A stretch of DNA of 64,000 nt from Hsuehochloa calcarea (GCA_036346395.1 CM070604.1:3705904-3769903), one strand, 5' to 3'; shown: positions 1 to 12,649, numbered from the stretch's first letter. The notes: generated by a model from the sequence alone, not told the origin. Program-made: numbers and translations.

Positions 1-45
1 GACCACCACCAAAAAGTTTTGCAAAAGGGTGAATCAACTACATAC

Positions 46-2422
46 CTTGAACATAAACATGCACTTGCTCAACAGTGTCTGTCAGGATCAACTGTGATGA
101 GTACTGGCACAATTTCTAGTTTTGCCCTTTCCTCTGAAACAAATCAAAGCAAAACTTATGATGATATTCATGGAAAACAGTCAAACACCGAAAAAATTGA
201 ATAAGCAAACAAGAGTAATAATGTCTCTTGTTGCAGTTCTATTTTATTTGCTGTCTCTTTTGTAAGTTTTAACTGTAGTAAATTTAGCCTTGAAATTTCC
301 CTATGCCATATCATCTGTTACAATAGAGCTAAGTAAATTTTTACATGGAATTAAAATAGTCAAAGCAATAACATCCTAATGCTGGTTGGGGTGGGTTCTA
401 CAAATAGATACAGGGTAACCATCCGACCTGACATAGTTGAGATGGTTTGTTCCTTCAAATTTAGTGGGATTGGGCAGCGAGGGCAAAACCAGAACCAACC
501 AATTCAAATCAGCACTTTAGAGATCACCAGCATTATGTAACACTGGTATAGAAATTCCTCTGCCATCCCTCTGTGCCAACTAATAAATGCAATTCATAGG
601 TGTAATATCATATAATTTTCATAAATATAGTGAACAAATTTTAAAGACAATTTTTGCAGGTTATCAGTGATAATTAGACCGCCTCATTGCCCAACAAGTC
701 AGGAAAGATTACCAGCTTGATGAAAATCGGATATAGAATGATTTATGAACAACTTAGTACAGAATAGTTCTACTCAAAGCAAGATTAAATTGACTTACTG
801 ATTTTATCAGTAGCAGCAGCCATCTTCTGGAGATCATCTGGACAAATGTCAGGGCAGTGTGTGAAACCAAAATATAGCAGTGTCCATTTACCAAAGAAAT
901 CCTTTTCAGTGACAGGTTTCCCATCATGATTGAGAAGAGTGAAAGGACCACCAATAGCAGCAGTGCCTACTGATTGCCCTTGCTTCACCGCACTTGTTTT
1001 GTTCTTCAACTCTGAGAAAGAAGGAATAAGAGGTTGATCAGGATATATTCAACAACAAAACAGGAATCTAAGGAACAGATTGCTTCCCTTCTACATAGCA
1101 CATGGATGGCGCTTCCATCAGATGTTGGTAAAGACATGAGTAGTATTGGTCTACTTCTGTTTGATAAGTACATCAATTTTTGAATTAGGGAAGGATAATG
1201 TCAAAAGGTACCATGGAAACAGCAAAACATACCAACATCCAGCACCTCAGACATAAATAGAATATTATGTTTGGTATGTGTCACTATCTCCATATGCACA
1301 TGATGCATCCAACCATTTACAAATCTAGCGAGTAGCAACTACAAATATTGATTCTCATTTCTCAGGTAAAGGAGTTATGACAGTCAGAAAGAACATACTA
1401 AAAGGCAGCCAAAACAAAATTGATTCGTCTGCAGATAAAGCACTAAAAGAAAAGGTTGCTTTGTCAGTTGGTCTTTTCACATTTTACTCAAAAAGGCAAA
1501 CGAGATGCTGTTTCCCCCTAGTTGATATATTGCTGTCATATATCATTGTTACTCAGTCACCCTGAGCTGCCTGGGATCATCCATATCTTCTACAAACATA
1601 TGTAATTGTTATATATTCCACTTCCTAACTGAATTGGTCTGACATGAACGGCATCAGAATTTCTCTTAGTACTTAGTAGTAATGTAACATGATCATAAAC
1701 CACATATATGAAAGATCACAAAAAAAAAACATTCACTCACCATACTAATCTACCTTCAATGTGAGGTTTCTTTTCCTAGTCATAGTACACTACTATTCCT
1801 CCTCCAGTCACAAGAAGCAGAAGAAAACTCAACCACGATATGGGCTGCATGGAAGCAACAGAATCATGTGAGAATTACTCATCGATCATCGCATAGTTTC
1901 ATACACTCAAATCGCTCATTTCTGGCACTGTCAGAACATCACTACTACTAAATCTCTCGGTTTCACGATTTGGCAACGCGTATATTTCAGTTGTTCGCAT
2001 TCAGAACCCGCATCACACTGCAAAGCATGTAAGGGAAGAAGGCATCTGAAATAGCTCACCCCTCCTCCGACAGGCTTCCCGGCGTCCGCTTGCTCCGACT
2101 TCCCAGACCGCCCGCCCCCTTCACCGCCGCCATCCGACCCTGACCCCGCCGCCGTCACCACGGGCTTCGAACCGCCATGCGCCGCAGCCGCAGCAGCATC
2201 GGTCGAGAAGAAACCCACCGGTACGCCCCTGAAACTCCAAGCACTCAGCGCGGTGATCTGCCACGCGAAGAAGCAACCACCGCCACTTAGCGACAGAAGA
2301 GGAACGGCTAAATTTCCAGATTCGTCACGAGTGAGACTCGTGGTGACTCGAGGGTGATGGCGCGGAGGAGCAGGACGAGGAGAAAGCGCGCGCGCGAGGA
2401 GCCGGAGCGCGTGCCTCCTCAT
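46..2422 (-). pseudogene. HCC1: SCO1/HCC1-type mitochondrial copper chaperone, 5' part, two disabling lesions
   Basis: SCO1-family proteins sit in the inner mitochondrial membrane and deliver copper to cytochrome c oxidase subunit II. Four exons can be read on the minus strand with GT-AG junctions in consistent phase: 2422-2060 (Arg/Ala-rich targeting peptide and Gly-rich linker), 1844-1754 (membrane segment WLSFLLLLVTGGGIVVYY), 1011-799 (start of the thioredoxin fold with the copper motif CPDIC) and 133-46 (VPVLITVDPDR strand). The copy looks broken. In exon 2 the codon at 1778-1776, just after YYD and before EKK, is TAG. In exon 4 the frame is lost at about 77-80 after DPDR, and the TVEQVHVYVQ block continues in another frame. 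The nonsense codon would end translation at residue 143, before the copper site. Introns are kept, so it is not a processed copy. The remaining exons lie beyond position 1. Sequencing error is the alternative explanation. Confidence 0.85.
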
Positions 2423-2499
2423 CGTCGTTGTCTCGTCTTCTCCCTCACCTCCGTGCGACGGCGCCGCCGGGTTTCGAGCACTTTCTTACTTGTTTCTTG

Positions 2500-2630
2500 C
2501 TGGGCCCTTTAAGCCAAGGCCCAGTGAAGTACTGCCACTGATGGCCCGTAATCCTGGCCCAAGCGAACCCATCCAAACAAGGCCTTATGGGAGAGAAGCT
2601 TCAGGCTTCTGCACTTCGGCTGGGCTTAAG
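2500..2630. promoter_or_regulatory. Cluster of GGCCCA/TGGGCY (site II-like) boxes upstream of the SCO1 copy
   Basis: Within about 210 bases upstream of the SCO1-type start codon are several GGCCCA or TGGGCC/T boxes: near 2501 (TGGGCCC), 2518 (GGCCCA), 2541 (TGGCCCG, one mismatch), 2555 (GGCCCA) and 2621 (TGGGCT). Such site II boxes bind TCP factors and are common in promoters of plant genes for mitochondrial proteins. This fits a promoter for the neighbouring chaperone gene, but transcription cannot be judged from sequence. Confidence 0.45.
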
Positions 2631-2639
2631 GTATAAGGC

Positions 2640-3285
2640 CAGGTGCTGCCACTAACAGGCTTCTTCTGTGCAGGAATGTAAAGCCACTGGTGGCATTGGA
2701 TCCGGATCCTCTCTGCTTTACTCAGTTACTCAAGTACTATGTAAACAGTATTTTACAGAGATGAAGAGTGCACTGTAGCAAACTATTTTATCATCAGTAG
2801 AGTATGTATTGCTGCGATTTTACAATAGTAAAAATACTATAACGATTGATTTGAACTTTCGATTTTCAATTAAACGGTAGAGATACAGACCAGTGCTACG
2901 CTGCTGCTGCTAAGAAAAGCCCAGTGAGCAACAGGGTCAACAATCCCATCTCGATCCAGAAGCAGAATTCAACATGGCCCGTGGAAGTCTGGTCACGCGG
3001 ACACGAATAGCGAGAAGTTTTGGGACACTGATGTGCTCCGGGATCCGAGCCGCACCGAAGATCCCGGGCATGGGGGGCAGCCGAGCAGCAGACGCGGCGG
3101 TTTCCTCTCGCCGGGGAGCGGGGCCCGGCCGGTGCGGGGCAAAACTCGGGCCGCGCGCGCATCGGCGGATGCACGTATGCATTCGTGCGGCGACAAAGGA
3201 CGACGTCAGCTAGCTTCGGTCCTCCCCCCGCGCACGCGCGCGGATCTACCGAAATTACAAAATTAAGCATGCAGGGCTACGTAAG
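2640..3285. other. Intergenic, GC-rich patch without a recognisable gene
   Basis: The stretch from about 2940 to 3260 is very GC-rich and open in several frames on both strands, but no frame shows a known motif, codon bias or splice structure. No feature is supported here. Confidence 0.5.
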
Positions 3286-3287
3286 CT

Positions 3288-3540
3288 CATGTACTCCGTT
3301 TAGAGATACACGGCGTTTTTAAAAACGTGTTGTCAATTTTTTTTACTTTGACAACTAATATATATATAATTGTATTGGTCATCTAAAAGTAAAATTATTA
3401 AATTAATTATAAAAAAAATATTTATTTTATATTATTTTATGAGCACATTTATATAAAAAGTAACGATCAAATTGTACGTTAAAAACCGTATCAATATCTG
3501 AAATGCCGTATTATCTTAAACATCCTGTTTGGAGTGGTAA
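3288..3540. mobile_element. Degenerate Stowaway-like MITE
   Basis: An AT-rich block begins with TACTCCGTTTAGAG and ends near a GTTTGGAGTGGTA motif. Its inner part (ACCGTATCAATATCTGAAAT) resembles the block at 36890-37140, which ends in GAACCAGAGGGAGTA, the reverse of the usual Stowaway terminus TACTCCCTC. Both ends are worn, so the family call rests mainly on this internal likeness. Confidence 0.4.
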
Positions 3541-3769
3541 TTTTGTGTTGGTCGCCGCACAGAAAGATATGCCAAGATTAGTTAATCATGGTGGTTTTAA
3601 TTACTCCTAGGTGCATTAGATGGATTCATCAGGGTTTTGGAGCCGGATCTATTTGGCCGGCAATTACGTACGTTAATTGTGGACTTGTGCCTTATTTTTG
3701 TTTGGGGCGACCATGGGCCGATCCAGGTATATTTATTGAGGCCATGTCGGTATAATCAAATATAACACG

Positions 3770-3770
<1 letters not shown>

Positions 3771-3808
<38 letters not shown>
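3771..3808. repeat. (TA)n microsatellite
   Basis: An uninterrupted TA dinucleotide run of about 19 units. Confidence 0.95.
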
Positions 3809-3809
<1 letters not shown>

Positions 3810-3811
<2 letters not shown>

Positions 3812-6710
3812 TGACCCTAATTGCCAAATAAAATTAGCATACGGTAACACCAGTGACCCAATTTCCTAGATCCGCTATTAGGGACGACTGCCTAGAGCCC
3901 AGAGAAGACCCATCCTATATGTACTTAAGAATGATCCACTAATTGCAAAGACCCAACATGCAGTTTTGTAGTATTGTATTAGTAGTACTTAGAGTCTTAA
4001 AGTTTTGTAGGATGTAGATAAAGCAAACCTTCTGCGCAAGCATGGCATATATCTTTGTTCCTTCCGCTGGGTTTTTATTTTTTTTAATGTAAACTATAGG
4101 GGAGGCCCTGCTGCAAATATATTAAAAGGAAATATTTAAATAAGTTGTAGGGAGAATTTACATACTCTAAAAAAGGGGTTCAATCAACTTAGAGAATCTA
4201 GCTGGGAAAAAAATATATTCAAGAGTTTCCTTCACTCGATGCACATGAAGAGTGATCCAGTTGTTTTTCATTTAATTATTCATGGTACTGATTGTGTAGT
4301 CCCTAGTAACGCTAGTTCAAGATGATTTTTTAAGAGTTAGTTTATGATATCTGTGCTACTCTTTTGAATGGCTTTGTTGGTAAGAACATCTATTTCGGTT
4401 ACAAAGAAAAGAACTCATGTATATTTATTTATTAGTCATAGAAAAATTCTATAAATTTTCATACTAATTGTGACAAGAACAAAGTAATTTAACATTTATA
4501 AGTCGCATATCTCGGGTGCGATCATCTTATTCAATTAAACTTTTGGTTTACTTAAGTTTTAAACTCAAGATTTGTATGCGTTATAAATACTAAAGACATT
4601 TTTATGCTCGAACTGTTTAAAATGTAGGAATTTTCCCTGATTTCTCATATGGATTTTTTGCATTCAAAAACACACTTTGTAGATGCGTAAGTTCGCAACT
4701 AACGATTTATATTAAAAACATATTTTTTTAAAAGAATATCGCATATGTAAAAAAACTTTTATTTCTGTTCCGCTTGGGCCCACCAAATGTTAGGAATGGG
4801 TCTGCTTGTTAGTAGTAGTACTTTTTTCTTAAATCTCTTGTTAGTGGTACTTGCAGTTACGTTCGATGTGATATGCGAAATGATGAATAGATTTGTCGGG
4901 TTTTAATATATGACCGCTGCTGCTTTGTTTTTGTTTGCTCACTTGCTTGGAGCTTTCTCTACGCCACCTCGACAACCTTGATTTCACAGTGATACTAGCC
5001 AGCAATGTCAAATGGCATGGCAACGTGACCGGTATCCGTTCTTGATTCTGTACGGCGTTTTCACTAGATGCATCGATCGAGGTCACATAACTGTAACGGG
5101 CAGCGTTCTTAAAAAAAAACGGAAGAAAAGGCCAAGAAAAAAGTCGACGGGGACATTTTTCTTCTTCTAATGATAGTTGATGTACTATTTAATTTGAACA
5201 TGTACTGTTCGTATGGCACGAGAGAGTAGTTCTACGCCAGTGGCATGGCTAGCTAGGCCGCCCCGTGACGGAACGGGCAGCCGTACGTGTGGGACACATA
5301 CTTGACTTGCTGCGGCCGGACGGGTCGAGTCGATCGGAGCCCGACTCCTCTCCGGGCCCCGCGGCGCGGCGGCGCATGGCGTGTCCCTTCCCCGACCTCA
5401 CGTGGCCGGCGTCGTGCCACGGGCTCGCCACCTCCCCTCCCGGCCCGGCCGTGTTGACTTCCCTTAACGTGCAAAGCGTCGTATGACGACTTAGGATTCT
5501 TGACCCGGTAACATTTTCGGTTAAAATCAGAGTTTCTTTTAAAGCTTTGGCTGATCCGGGTCCGAAGCAATTAATCTGATCAGGCTAGTTCTTTCGAATT
5601 TTTTTTTCTCTCCCTAAAGTGATCTCAACAAGGTTTCTATACGCGCGTATGATGTGTCATGTGCATGTGTAGCGTTCAAACGTGACAGTGCCATTCCTCT
5701 CCTTTTTCTTTTTGTTCCTTTTCTTTCCATGGGAAAAAACATCGTTGCTCCTCCTTAATTGCAAAGCAACCAATCGATCGATCACTATACAGCAGGGGAC
5801 GAAAGCAACAAGGCATTAGTAAGTTGCTCCCGACACGACATCAACTAGCTAGAGACCAGCAGGCGAGAGCGAAAAGCCACGGCACTCGCTTGCCGACATC
5901 GCGCGCGCATGGCCGCCACGAGCGCCGCGGTGTCCGCGTCGTTGTCGTCGCCGCCTCGCTCGGTCGGTTTGACCCCGGAACAGTGTCCACTAGCTCTAGT
6001 TCTTCGTTTTGTGCATGCATGGCATGGATGGATAGCATGGACGGGCAAGATGCCTTTTTGCTGGGGCCGTAAATAGTCCAGTTAATGCATGCCTCTTTGA
6101 AGTTTCAGTAGTTCTGGCTCTACCTGGTACTCCGGTTTTTACCCCGTACGTGCAAGGTTATGGCCGGAAAGAACGCATACAGAGTACTAGAACCACGAAA
6201 TTCTATGGGAGAGTTCAGTGCATGTACTGATGTACGGGATCAACATGGCATTGGCAATTACGCAGGTCTTGAGTTCTGAAGTCGGTAAATACTAATGGTG
6301 GAATTACCGCCCTCGTCGTTGAAGTTTCGGTAATACTACTTTTTACCCGTGCAGAGGATCGAATCGAACGAATACAGCACTGTCTGTACTAGATCTGTAC
6401 CTCTCACTTATATACCCGCGAGCTGGTAGTAGGTTATTGCAGATCGAATGTGTACGTACAAAGGGGGCACGGTAACTACGTGATTCTGAGCATTCAACAG
6501 TGCAGCTGGGAGAGAAGTAGAACGGTGAGTACGTACTGACTACTGAGTAGTGCACGGATTGGTTGCTTCCCCGAGAGAACAAACCAAACTCCATTTTCTT
6601 TTACCTGTTCCTTTCTGAACTCCCAGCGTTATACGCGGCATCCCCTCGTAAGTCGTACCAACCGGAACCGGAGATGTCAGATGTTTATTCACATTATGGC
6701 GTGAATATTT
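3810..6710. other. Intergenic DNA, no gene seen
   Basis: AT-rich to about 5200, then a GC-rich patch (5250-5470, 5880-5960). Short open frames here overlap each other on both strands and show no family motif. A weak direct repeat of GAAGTTTC...TTTTTACCC-type sequence occurs near 6098-6200 and 6320-6395. Nothing else is supported. Confidence 0.5.
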
Positions 6711-6713
6711 AAG

Positions 6714-6785
6714 TTGGAGGAGCGAATTGAGACCCTCAATGAGGAGAACACCGACCTCCGCCATGTATGCAACGCCAACGTATGA
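6714..6785 (+). pseudogene. Short coiled-coil C-terminal fragment
   Basis: A 23-residue stretch (LEERIETLNEENTDLR, then HVCNANV and a stop) looks like the end of a coiled-coil protein. No upstream reading frame of the same kind is found. It lies next to transposon remains and may be the tail of a transposon-carried gene. The function is unknown. Confidence 0.25.
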
Positions 6786-7131
6786 AGTAGAAAGAGTGAC
6801 TAAGTTAGTAATGTGTCGTATGTAATTTGTTGTGGTCGTTGTTGTGTTGATGGTGTGGCGCGAGCATGTTGTTTTGATTTTATTTCTTGCGTGTAGTACT
6901 GTTCTGTATGTGCAATGTATGTTTTGTTTCGTGTTGGCATTGCGTCACGCATTCTTATTGTGTGGACTCTATGACCGAGGCCCCAGAGCCTATAAGAGGG
7001 AGCCATTCCTCACCTAGCCCCGCATTGTTCTCCTCACCTCCCGATTAGTTCTTCCCATTCTGTAGTTATCATTCCTTCTCACTCCCTCGACGCCGATATG
7101 AGTCATCTCAAAGACCGCATCGTCCGCTCCA

Positions 7132-7390
7132 ATGGTGATTTGCCCAAAATGCAACACGGTTGTTAGGCGTAAGACCTCACACACGGCCACGAATCCTGGG
7201 CGGCACTACTACAAGTGCCCCTTTCACTCGGTGAGTATGATTGTTTCGGGTTCATTCAAATCGTGAAGGCATGTTTGACAATATTGTTCTCGTGAAACGC
7301 AGAAGCCCCGTGATTGCGGTCGATTCGTGGGAGGATGAAATGGGCGGTAGGCCGACATTGCGAGGCATGAGAGAGTTGTCGTGGGGGTAG
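7132..7390 (+). pseudogene. GRF-type zinc finger gene fragment, two exons, frameshifted
   Basis: Exon 1 (7132-7230, donor GTGAGT) encodes a block with CPKCN, TNPGRHYYKCP and a following His, the pattern of the GRF zinc finger, a small nucleic-acid-binding finger common in grass transposon-associated genes. Exon 2 (7303-7390, after CGCAG) starts KPRDCGRFV, then loses one base: the expected continuation EDEMGGRPTLRGMRELSWG is in the next frame and ends in TAG at 7388. The frame upstream of the first ATG also contains a stop. The piece is therefore a decayed copy. It lies beside the minus-strand plant mobile domain gene and could belong to the same element. Confidence 0.55.
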
Positions 7391-7674
7391 CGACCCGTCG
7401 AGATGCGCCATCGCTTTGATAGACCGGAGTGGAAGATTAATTTAATGTTGTGTGCTATTTTCTTTCTTGTGTTTATTGTTATCGTTAAGGTGTAGTGTTG
7501 GAGGTTATTGTTGTGTTTATTGTTATCGTGTGTCTTAGTCTTTGGAGGGTTAATGTATGTTTCGTGAAGCAAGATGTAAATAAATAATTTGCAAAACATG
7601 CCATGGATATGTATTACACATACGTACGTTTCATAAATAGTTACAGCAAACCATGAGACGTTACGAAATCAGAA

Positions 7675-10090
7675 TTACAAAAACTCATTATGGATCTCGT
7701 CGTCGCCTCCTGGACGGCGTATGTGCTCCTCGGAGAAGGTGAACTCGCTAGGAGTGCGGTGCATCTCGAAGGTCGTCTTCGCGATGCTGCGTCCGAGGTG
7801 GTGCCGCACGATCAAGCGTGGGAGGTCCGTCGGATGGCGAAAATAGAGCTCATCCAATCGGTCGACGAGGGTCTATGTCCTGCCGAGATGTTACATCCGA
7901 ATTACGCCATGCACATCGTTGTTACTAATACATAGTAATATCAAAAGGCATTTACCTGCGTTGGCTGAAATGCCGATGACCCACCATACTCCTGCACCGT
8001 GTAATCTTGGTAGGTCTGGCCAAACCACTCGTCTTTGCTCCCGCATCTTTGGATCGACCACCATGAGCGAACGCGAACAACGGCACCTCCGAGTCCGCGG
8101 TCGAGTCGTGGTCATTGTCGAGATCGCCCGTCGGCCAGCGAGATTGTTCGCTCCCCATACTCCTCGTGATGACGATGGCGGTAGCGGGTGCTATCTCGCC
8201 GTAAATGCTTGCAAGAAAAAGATGTGGTTAGAGATAAATGGCAAACGAGTGCACGAACAAATAGGTGGCAAATGTCGCATCGACGGTCCGAAACGGCGTG
8301 GACGACGAGCGGCGAAAAGCCGGGTCGAGGGGCTGCGATCGGGCGTGGACGATGATGGACGTCTTGATGGCACCGCTGGCGGCGGTGGCGCGGAGGGGGT
8401 GGTGGTGGTCGGCCCGTCCGCGACCAAGTCGTCTAACAGCGTCATCTCGTGGTGACCATAACCGATGGTCCGTATGGCGGACTGGCGTTATCATATATGT
8501 TGCGCATCGGGCGAGCGACGATCAATCGAATTGGCTCTCCCACGATGGAGAGCCCGAGCCGCCTCGTCGTGGATACGATGCAATCGGTCGAATGCGCATT
8601 CTGAAGTAACTAGTTAAAACATAATCATGCACATTAATTACATACTAATCTCTTACCGTCTCATCGTGCCGTGCCGATGCGATGCCGACTCGACTCTATA
8701 GCGGCCTCGTATGATCTCCATCGACGCCGTGGCGCGCGCCGATAAGCCTCTGCGGGCGCGTGGAACGTACCACTCGAGGTATGTGCTATACGTCTGCGAG
8801 GTCGTGACGGCCGGTCTCATCCACAACCATCGTGTCGCGTGGTCACGCCACATGTCCGCCCACCTCGTTGTACGCCTCTCGCCTTCGTTCGCTCGCCCTC
8901 TCCTCGATTGCTCGCAAGTTAATTGAGACATCCACAATTAGTAGGGGCACAAAGTAATGCATTAATTACGATTCTGTGAAATCACATACCGGCAGGTGGT
9001 GGGTGCAAGAGGCGTCTGGCAGGTGGGACAACTGGTACATGCCGAATCGCCTCATGACTCATTGCGGGTTGTATGGCTCGACGCAGCGAGAGAACACCAA
9101 GTGGCAAGTCGTCAACCAAGACATGTGATCCTGCCCTGACCGAGATGATAATCCGTGGGGGCGTGTCCATAATGAGCGGTGGAGTCCATGGCCACCGGAC
9201 TATCTCTACCTCGTGGAGTGTCTCGAACATGTTGTGGAACTCCGCACGCACGCGTCGGTCTCTCCTTGGCCCACCGCAACCGAGCATGTGTCCAACGCGT
9301 ACCCATGGTGGGCCCTTCGACGGCGTCGTCTCCATTACCAACTCCGTACAAATGTGGGTGAACTCGTAGGGTGCATGTATACCAAAGTAAGGCTGCTGAC
9401 GGGAAGTGTTCCCACGACCACAATCAAGAAGAACGTAGCACACGCCTAGGACCGGCTCATTGGCCGTAGTAATCTGTTGTGAGGCATCACACAAACCTCG
9501 GTATGTGGCGCTAAGAACACCGATCCCGGCTATCTTGTGGCACCTCACGGGCCACCATCCGCCAAGGACTCGCTAGATGTATGTAGCTAGGTCTGCATCG
9601 AATCTCCGGTGGTGCTAGGGAACAAGACCCACCCAACGAAATAGCAGTGCACGCAACGAAGTGTGTCCGCACTGGTCGTCATGTGCGAGCAGACAATGCC
9701 AAAACAAAACGTATGCAGAGCAAAACAATAGGATGATTACATGCATGGAGGCTTGAAGCAACAGCGCAACCACCAACCAACCGATGCGTGCGCGCATCCG
9801 CACGCGCGCCGTCGTCCAATCGCCCGGATCACCTCATTGACTGTTGCTACGTCAGAGGCGATCGTGCGCAGCCACCCGTCCAGCGCATTCGCAGATCGCG
9901 TCGTCGTTTCTCGGCTCGTTTGGCCGCGGACCCCGGCACCGCGTACCAACCAAGTGCTTCCCAAGTCGCAGGTACCAATCGAGCGAAACGGCTCGGCGCT
10001 TGTCTGCTTGACGTGTTTGTCATGATCCCCCACGTCCTACGATACCGGAGTGGTTGTACCATTTCGACCTCGATCGATACGCAAGATCAA
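7675..10090 (-). pseudogene. Plant mobile domain (PMD) transposon gene, decayed
   Basis: Minus-strand blocks in order match the plant mobile domain found in MULE-like and other grass elements and in MAIL1-like proteins: QPLRYRRTWG (about 10060), ATYRGLCDASQ (about 9500), the tryptophan-rich WSWEHFP (9420), TMGTRWTHARLRWAKE (about 9300), RRFGMYQLSHLPD in a shifted frame (about 9050), and WADMW..H...W..RP...YSTYLEWYVPRARR (8860-8740). Further blocks include DRLHRIHDEAARALHRGRAN (about 8580) and a terminal TPSEFTFSEEHIRRPGGDDE (about 7740). Adjacent blocks fall in different frames and stops interrupt them, so it is a relic. Acceptor- and donor-like sites at about 8995, 8935 and 8650 suggest the usual multi-exon form. 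Exact exon limits are uncertain. Confidence 0.65.
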
Positions 10091-10094
10091 AATT

Positions 10095-10618
10095 AGATAA
10101 TAGCGTATAAAATGGTGATTTAGACTCCAGAGCTTACAGCCTCCGATGAGACGAACAATCCAAGCTGACGGGATTATCTACAGTGCATGAGCAATAGGAG
10201 TGAAAAATCAAAGATGGAGATCAAACATCTGCAGTATTTTGCTACAGTGTTTCTCTCACTACTGTGATGATAAATCATTACGATTTTTTCCTTCTTGGCA
10301 GTCTTTGTAAAGGTTTGTTGTTGCGCTCTACAGAACAACCGCCCTCTCACGAAAACACCGCTCGGATGGTAGACTCTGCACTCTCGCAGCGGGAGGAGCC
10401 ACTGCAGCGCCTCGGGCCGGCCCAAGCATTTCAGCCCAAAATGCTTGTTTTTTATACCGGCCCAAGCATTTTTAACTAGTGTTTTCTTGCTGGGCCTTGG
10501 GCCATTGCCCGGGAGGCCCGAGGCCCAGCTCCGCCCCTGCTGCAAAGGACCCGGATCCCTTTGCCGGTGGCTCGTGGAGCGGGGTTATACCGAACCCAAA
10601 AAATCTGTAGCAAACATT
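10095..10618. other. Intergenic, nothing recognised
   Basis: No coding motif or repeat family was recognised. A short direct repeat (CCGGCCCAAGCATTT, about 10420 and 10458) is the only visible structure. Confidence 0.5.
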
Positions 10619-10623
10619 GTAGC

Positions 10624-11312
10624 TGACGCGGATTAAAATCTCTATGTATTATTTTAAATACATAATTAAAAGACCATATGTCTTCATGGTCGTATACCTA
10701 AGACTGACGACCCCTGTGGTCGTAAGTGTCATAAACCCTAAGGCCAACGACCCCGTGGTCGTAGGAGTCGTAACCAAAGAAGCTAATGACCTCTGTGGTC
10801 GTAAGGGTTCCAGATGTTACTTATAGGTACCTTGGTCGGACGAGATCCTGTACCTAATCACCGACAAGATAACTACTCGTACAAGTAAAAGAACTGACAT
10901 CTGGATTCAACTTTAAGCATATCCTTTACCGTGTGATGAATGGAGCACATGTCATATTGACTCCATACCACATGACGCTTCATAATCCTAAGACACTAGC
11001 TGCAAACTACCGTGCGATTTAGTGTCTCACAGACATCAACCGCCAGATGGTTGATGCTTCATCAACCGTTGCCTCGCTCCGACTAGCCGCGATAAACAGG
11101 CGTCTTCTCTAGGAGTAACTATCACCCCTTCAATGATTATTTAAGGATGGAGCACGAGGAACGAATGCATGAGAATGGAGCACAACAATCAATATTAGAT
11201 TCATGTTTCAAGTCTGATTCAATAGTATAGCAAGCATTACACTCAGCGTAATTAGGATTAGTCCACTGCTTTGTAAAGGATCCAGTTCATAGCAATAAAG
11301 AGTAGTCTTATC
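10624..11312 (+). repeat. 5' LTR of the gypsy element, 3' end deleted
   Basis: Matches LTR2 (15695 onward) from TGACGCGGATT to about AGCAATAAAG, then similarity stops and integrase-like coding sequence begins at 11316. Contains three GGTCGTAAG / ACGACC palindromic units spaced about 40 bases (anchors 10720, 10759, 10799). Roughly 150-200 bases of the LTR end are missing compared with LTR2. Confidence 0.85.
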
Positions 11313-11315
11313 AAT

Positions 11316-11600
11316 GATCTTGAGGAATGATGAAATCAAGCCCTAATACTATCAGCTGTTTACCAACAAGCCATGTGAAAGTATCACAGTCGTAAGGTGC
11401 AACCAAGCATAGATGTAGGTGATCTGGTTCTCAAAAAAATTCAGAATCAGACTAATCCCAACAAACTTTCTCCCAAATGGGAAGGTCCATACACTATGGT
11501 CGAAGTTTCCAGACCTAGTTCGGTGCAACTAGTTATGTCAGACGGGCGTGTTTTGTCAAACTCCTGGAATATTGACCAATTGCATAAGTTCTTTGTATAA
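11316..11600 (+). pseudogene. Gypsy integrase C-terminal fragment
   Basis: Read from 11316, one frame gives a worn DLEE...RNQALILSAVYQQAM...YHSRKV block with stops, followed by an open part with GDLVLKKIQNQ, LSPKWEGPY and SNSWNIDQLHKFFV before the stop. This is the end of the Ty3/gypsy integrase, where the GPY/F-type module (KWEGPY) is visible. It begins directly at the LTR1 deletion junction, so it has no catalytic core. Confidence 0.8.
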
Positions 11601-12649
11601 GTGTATTTCTACATTTTGTCATATTAAAGTTTATCATTTCTTTATTTTTCTTCAATAAGTGATTTTGTTTATATGTTCGTACCTAAACTCCGGTTGCCTA
11701 CTATTTGTTGTCTATACTGGTCGGAGAAGACAAACTTCTCTCTGATATCCTTTAAAAGGATCTCTGTTATTCTCTGGCTCAGACATCTAAGTCAAACGCC
11801 ACAAAGGTCCTAGTTGTGACCATTACATCAAAGGTTTTCACGTGCGACCACACTCTTTTCTTAAAGACACATGCGAGTACATGGAGCATAACACAAACAA
11901 CTACATATAGTGATTTACATGCTTAAGATTTCATAGATTACATTTCTTCACTTCAACATTTTGTTCTACTCTTGTTTGGCTACTGGTCGAGACACAGAAA
12001 GCCTCCTAATCGAAGTCTCTCCTCTCCGCACGTGGTCCTGTCCGCTGGAAGGAGCTTCCTAACGACGGTTATTTTCCTACGATCTTCGCTGCCAGTCGAA
12101 CTTGAGTATGAGCACGTTTCGCGAAGTGTTTATCATGTCTTCAGTTCTTAGCAATCATTACAATCAGTTTGGATACTACATATAAATAAGATCACTTACC
12201 GTTTACTGCCTACATTCTTGCATATTTTCTTTCTTATCAAGACAAATATAATCTTCTGGCCATGTAATCTATTATTTAGTATTTCAATTATGGAAAATAG
12301 ATCTATAATTAGTTGAAGTCACACATGGTTCCGACTACAGTTGATTTCCTATTATCAATATGATCAGTTTTTATCATATAATCAACATATACTATCAATA
12401 GTGGTCGTGACTTTTACTCTTATTCTTGACTTACTGCTTGTTTAGTAAATATCTTCTACTATACAAGCAGTCAAGGGTTAGAAAATATATGAGTACTTCA
12501 TAAGTCAAAAGGACAAACGAAAGACTTTTTTGATCAACAAAATGTGAGTTTTTTACATTCATACTTCTCATATTACAATAATCTCCCCTTTAGGATCACC
12601 AGACAGATCGCTGCGTGTCGGAGATTCGACCTCCTTTTCTTATGCAACC

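Noticed and set aside
2896..3270. 124-codon minus-strand frame and several plus-strand frames
   Set aside because: GC-rich tract open in many frames without domain, splice structure or upstream signals.
8982..9548. Intact 188-codon minus-strand gene
   Set aside because: The frame mixes in-frame and out-of-frame parts of the plant mobile domain; conserved blocks shift frame at about 9430 and 9060, so it is a relic.
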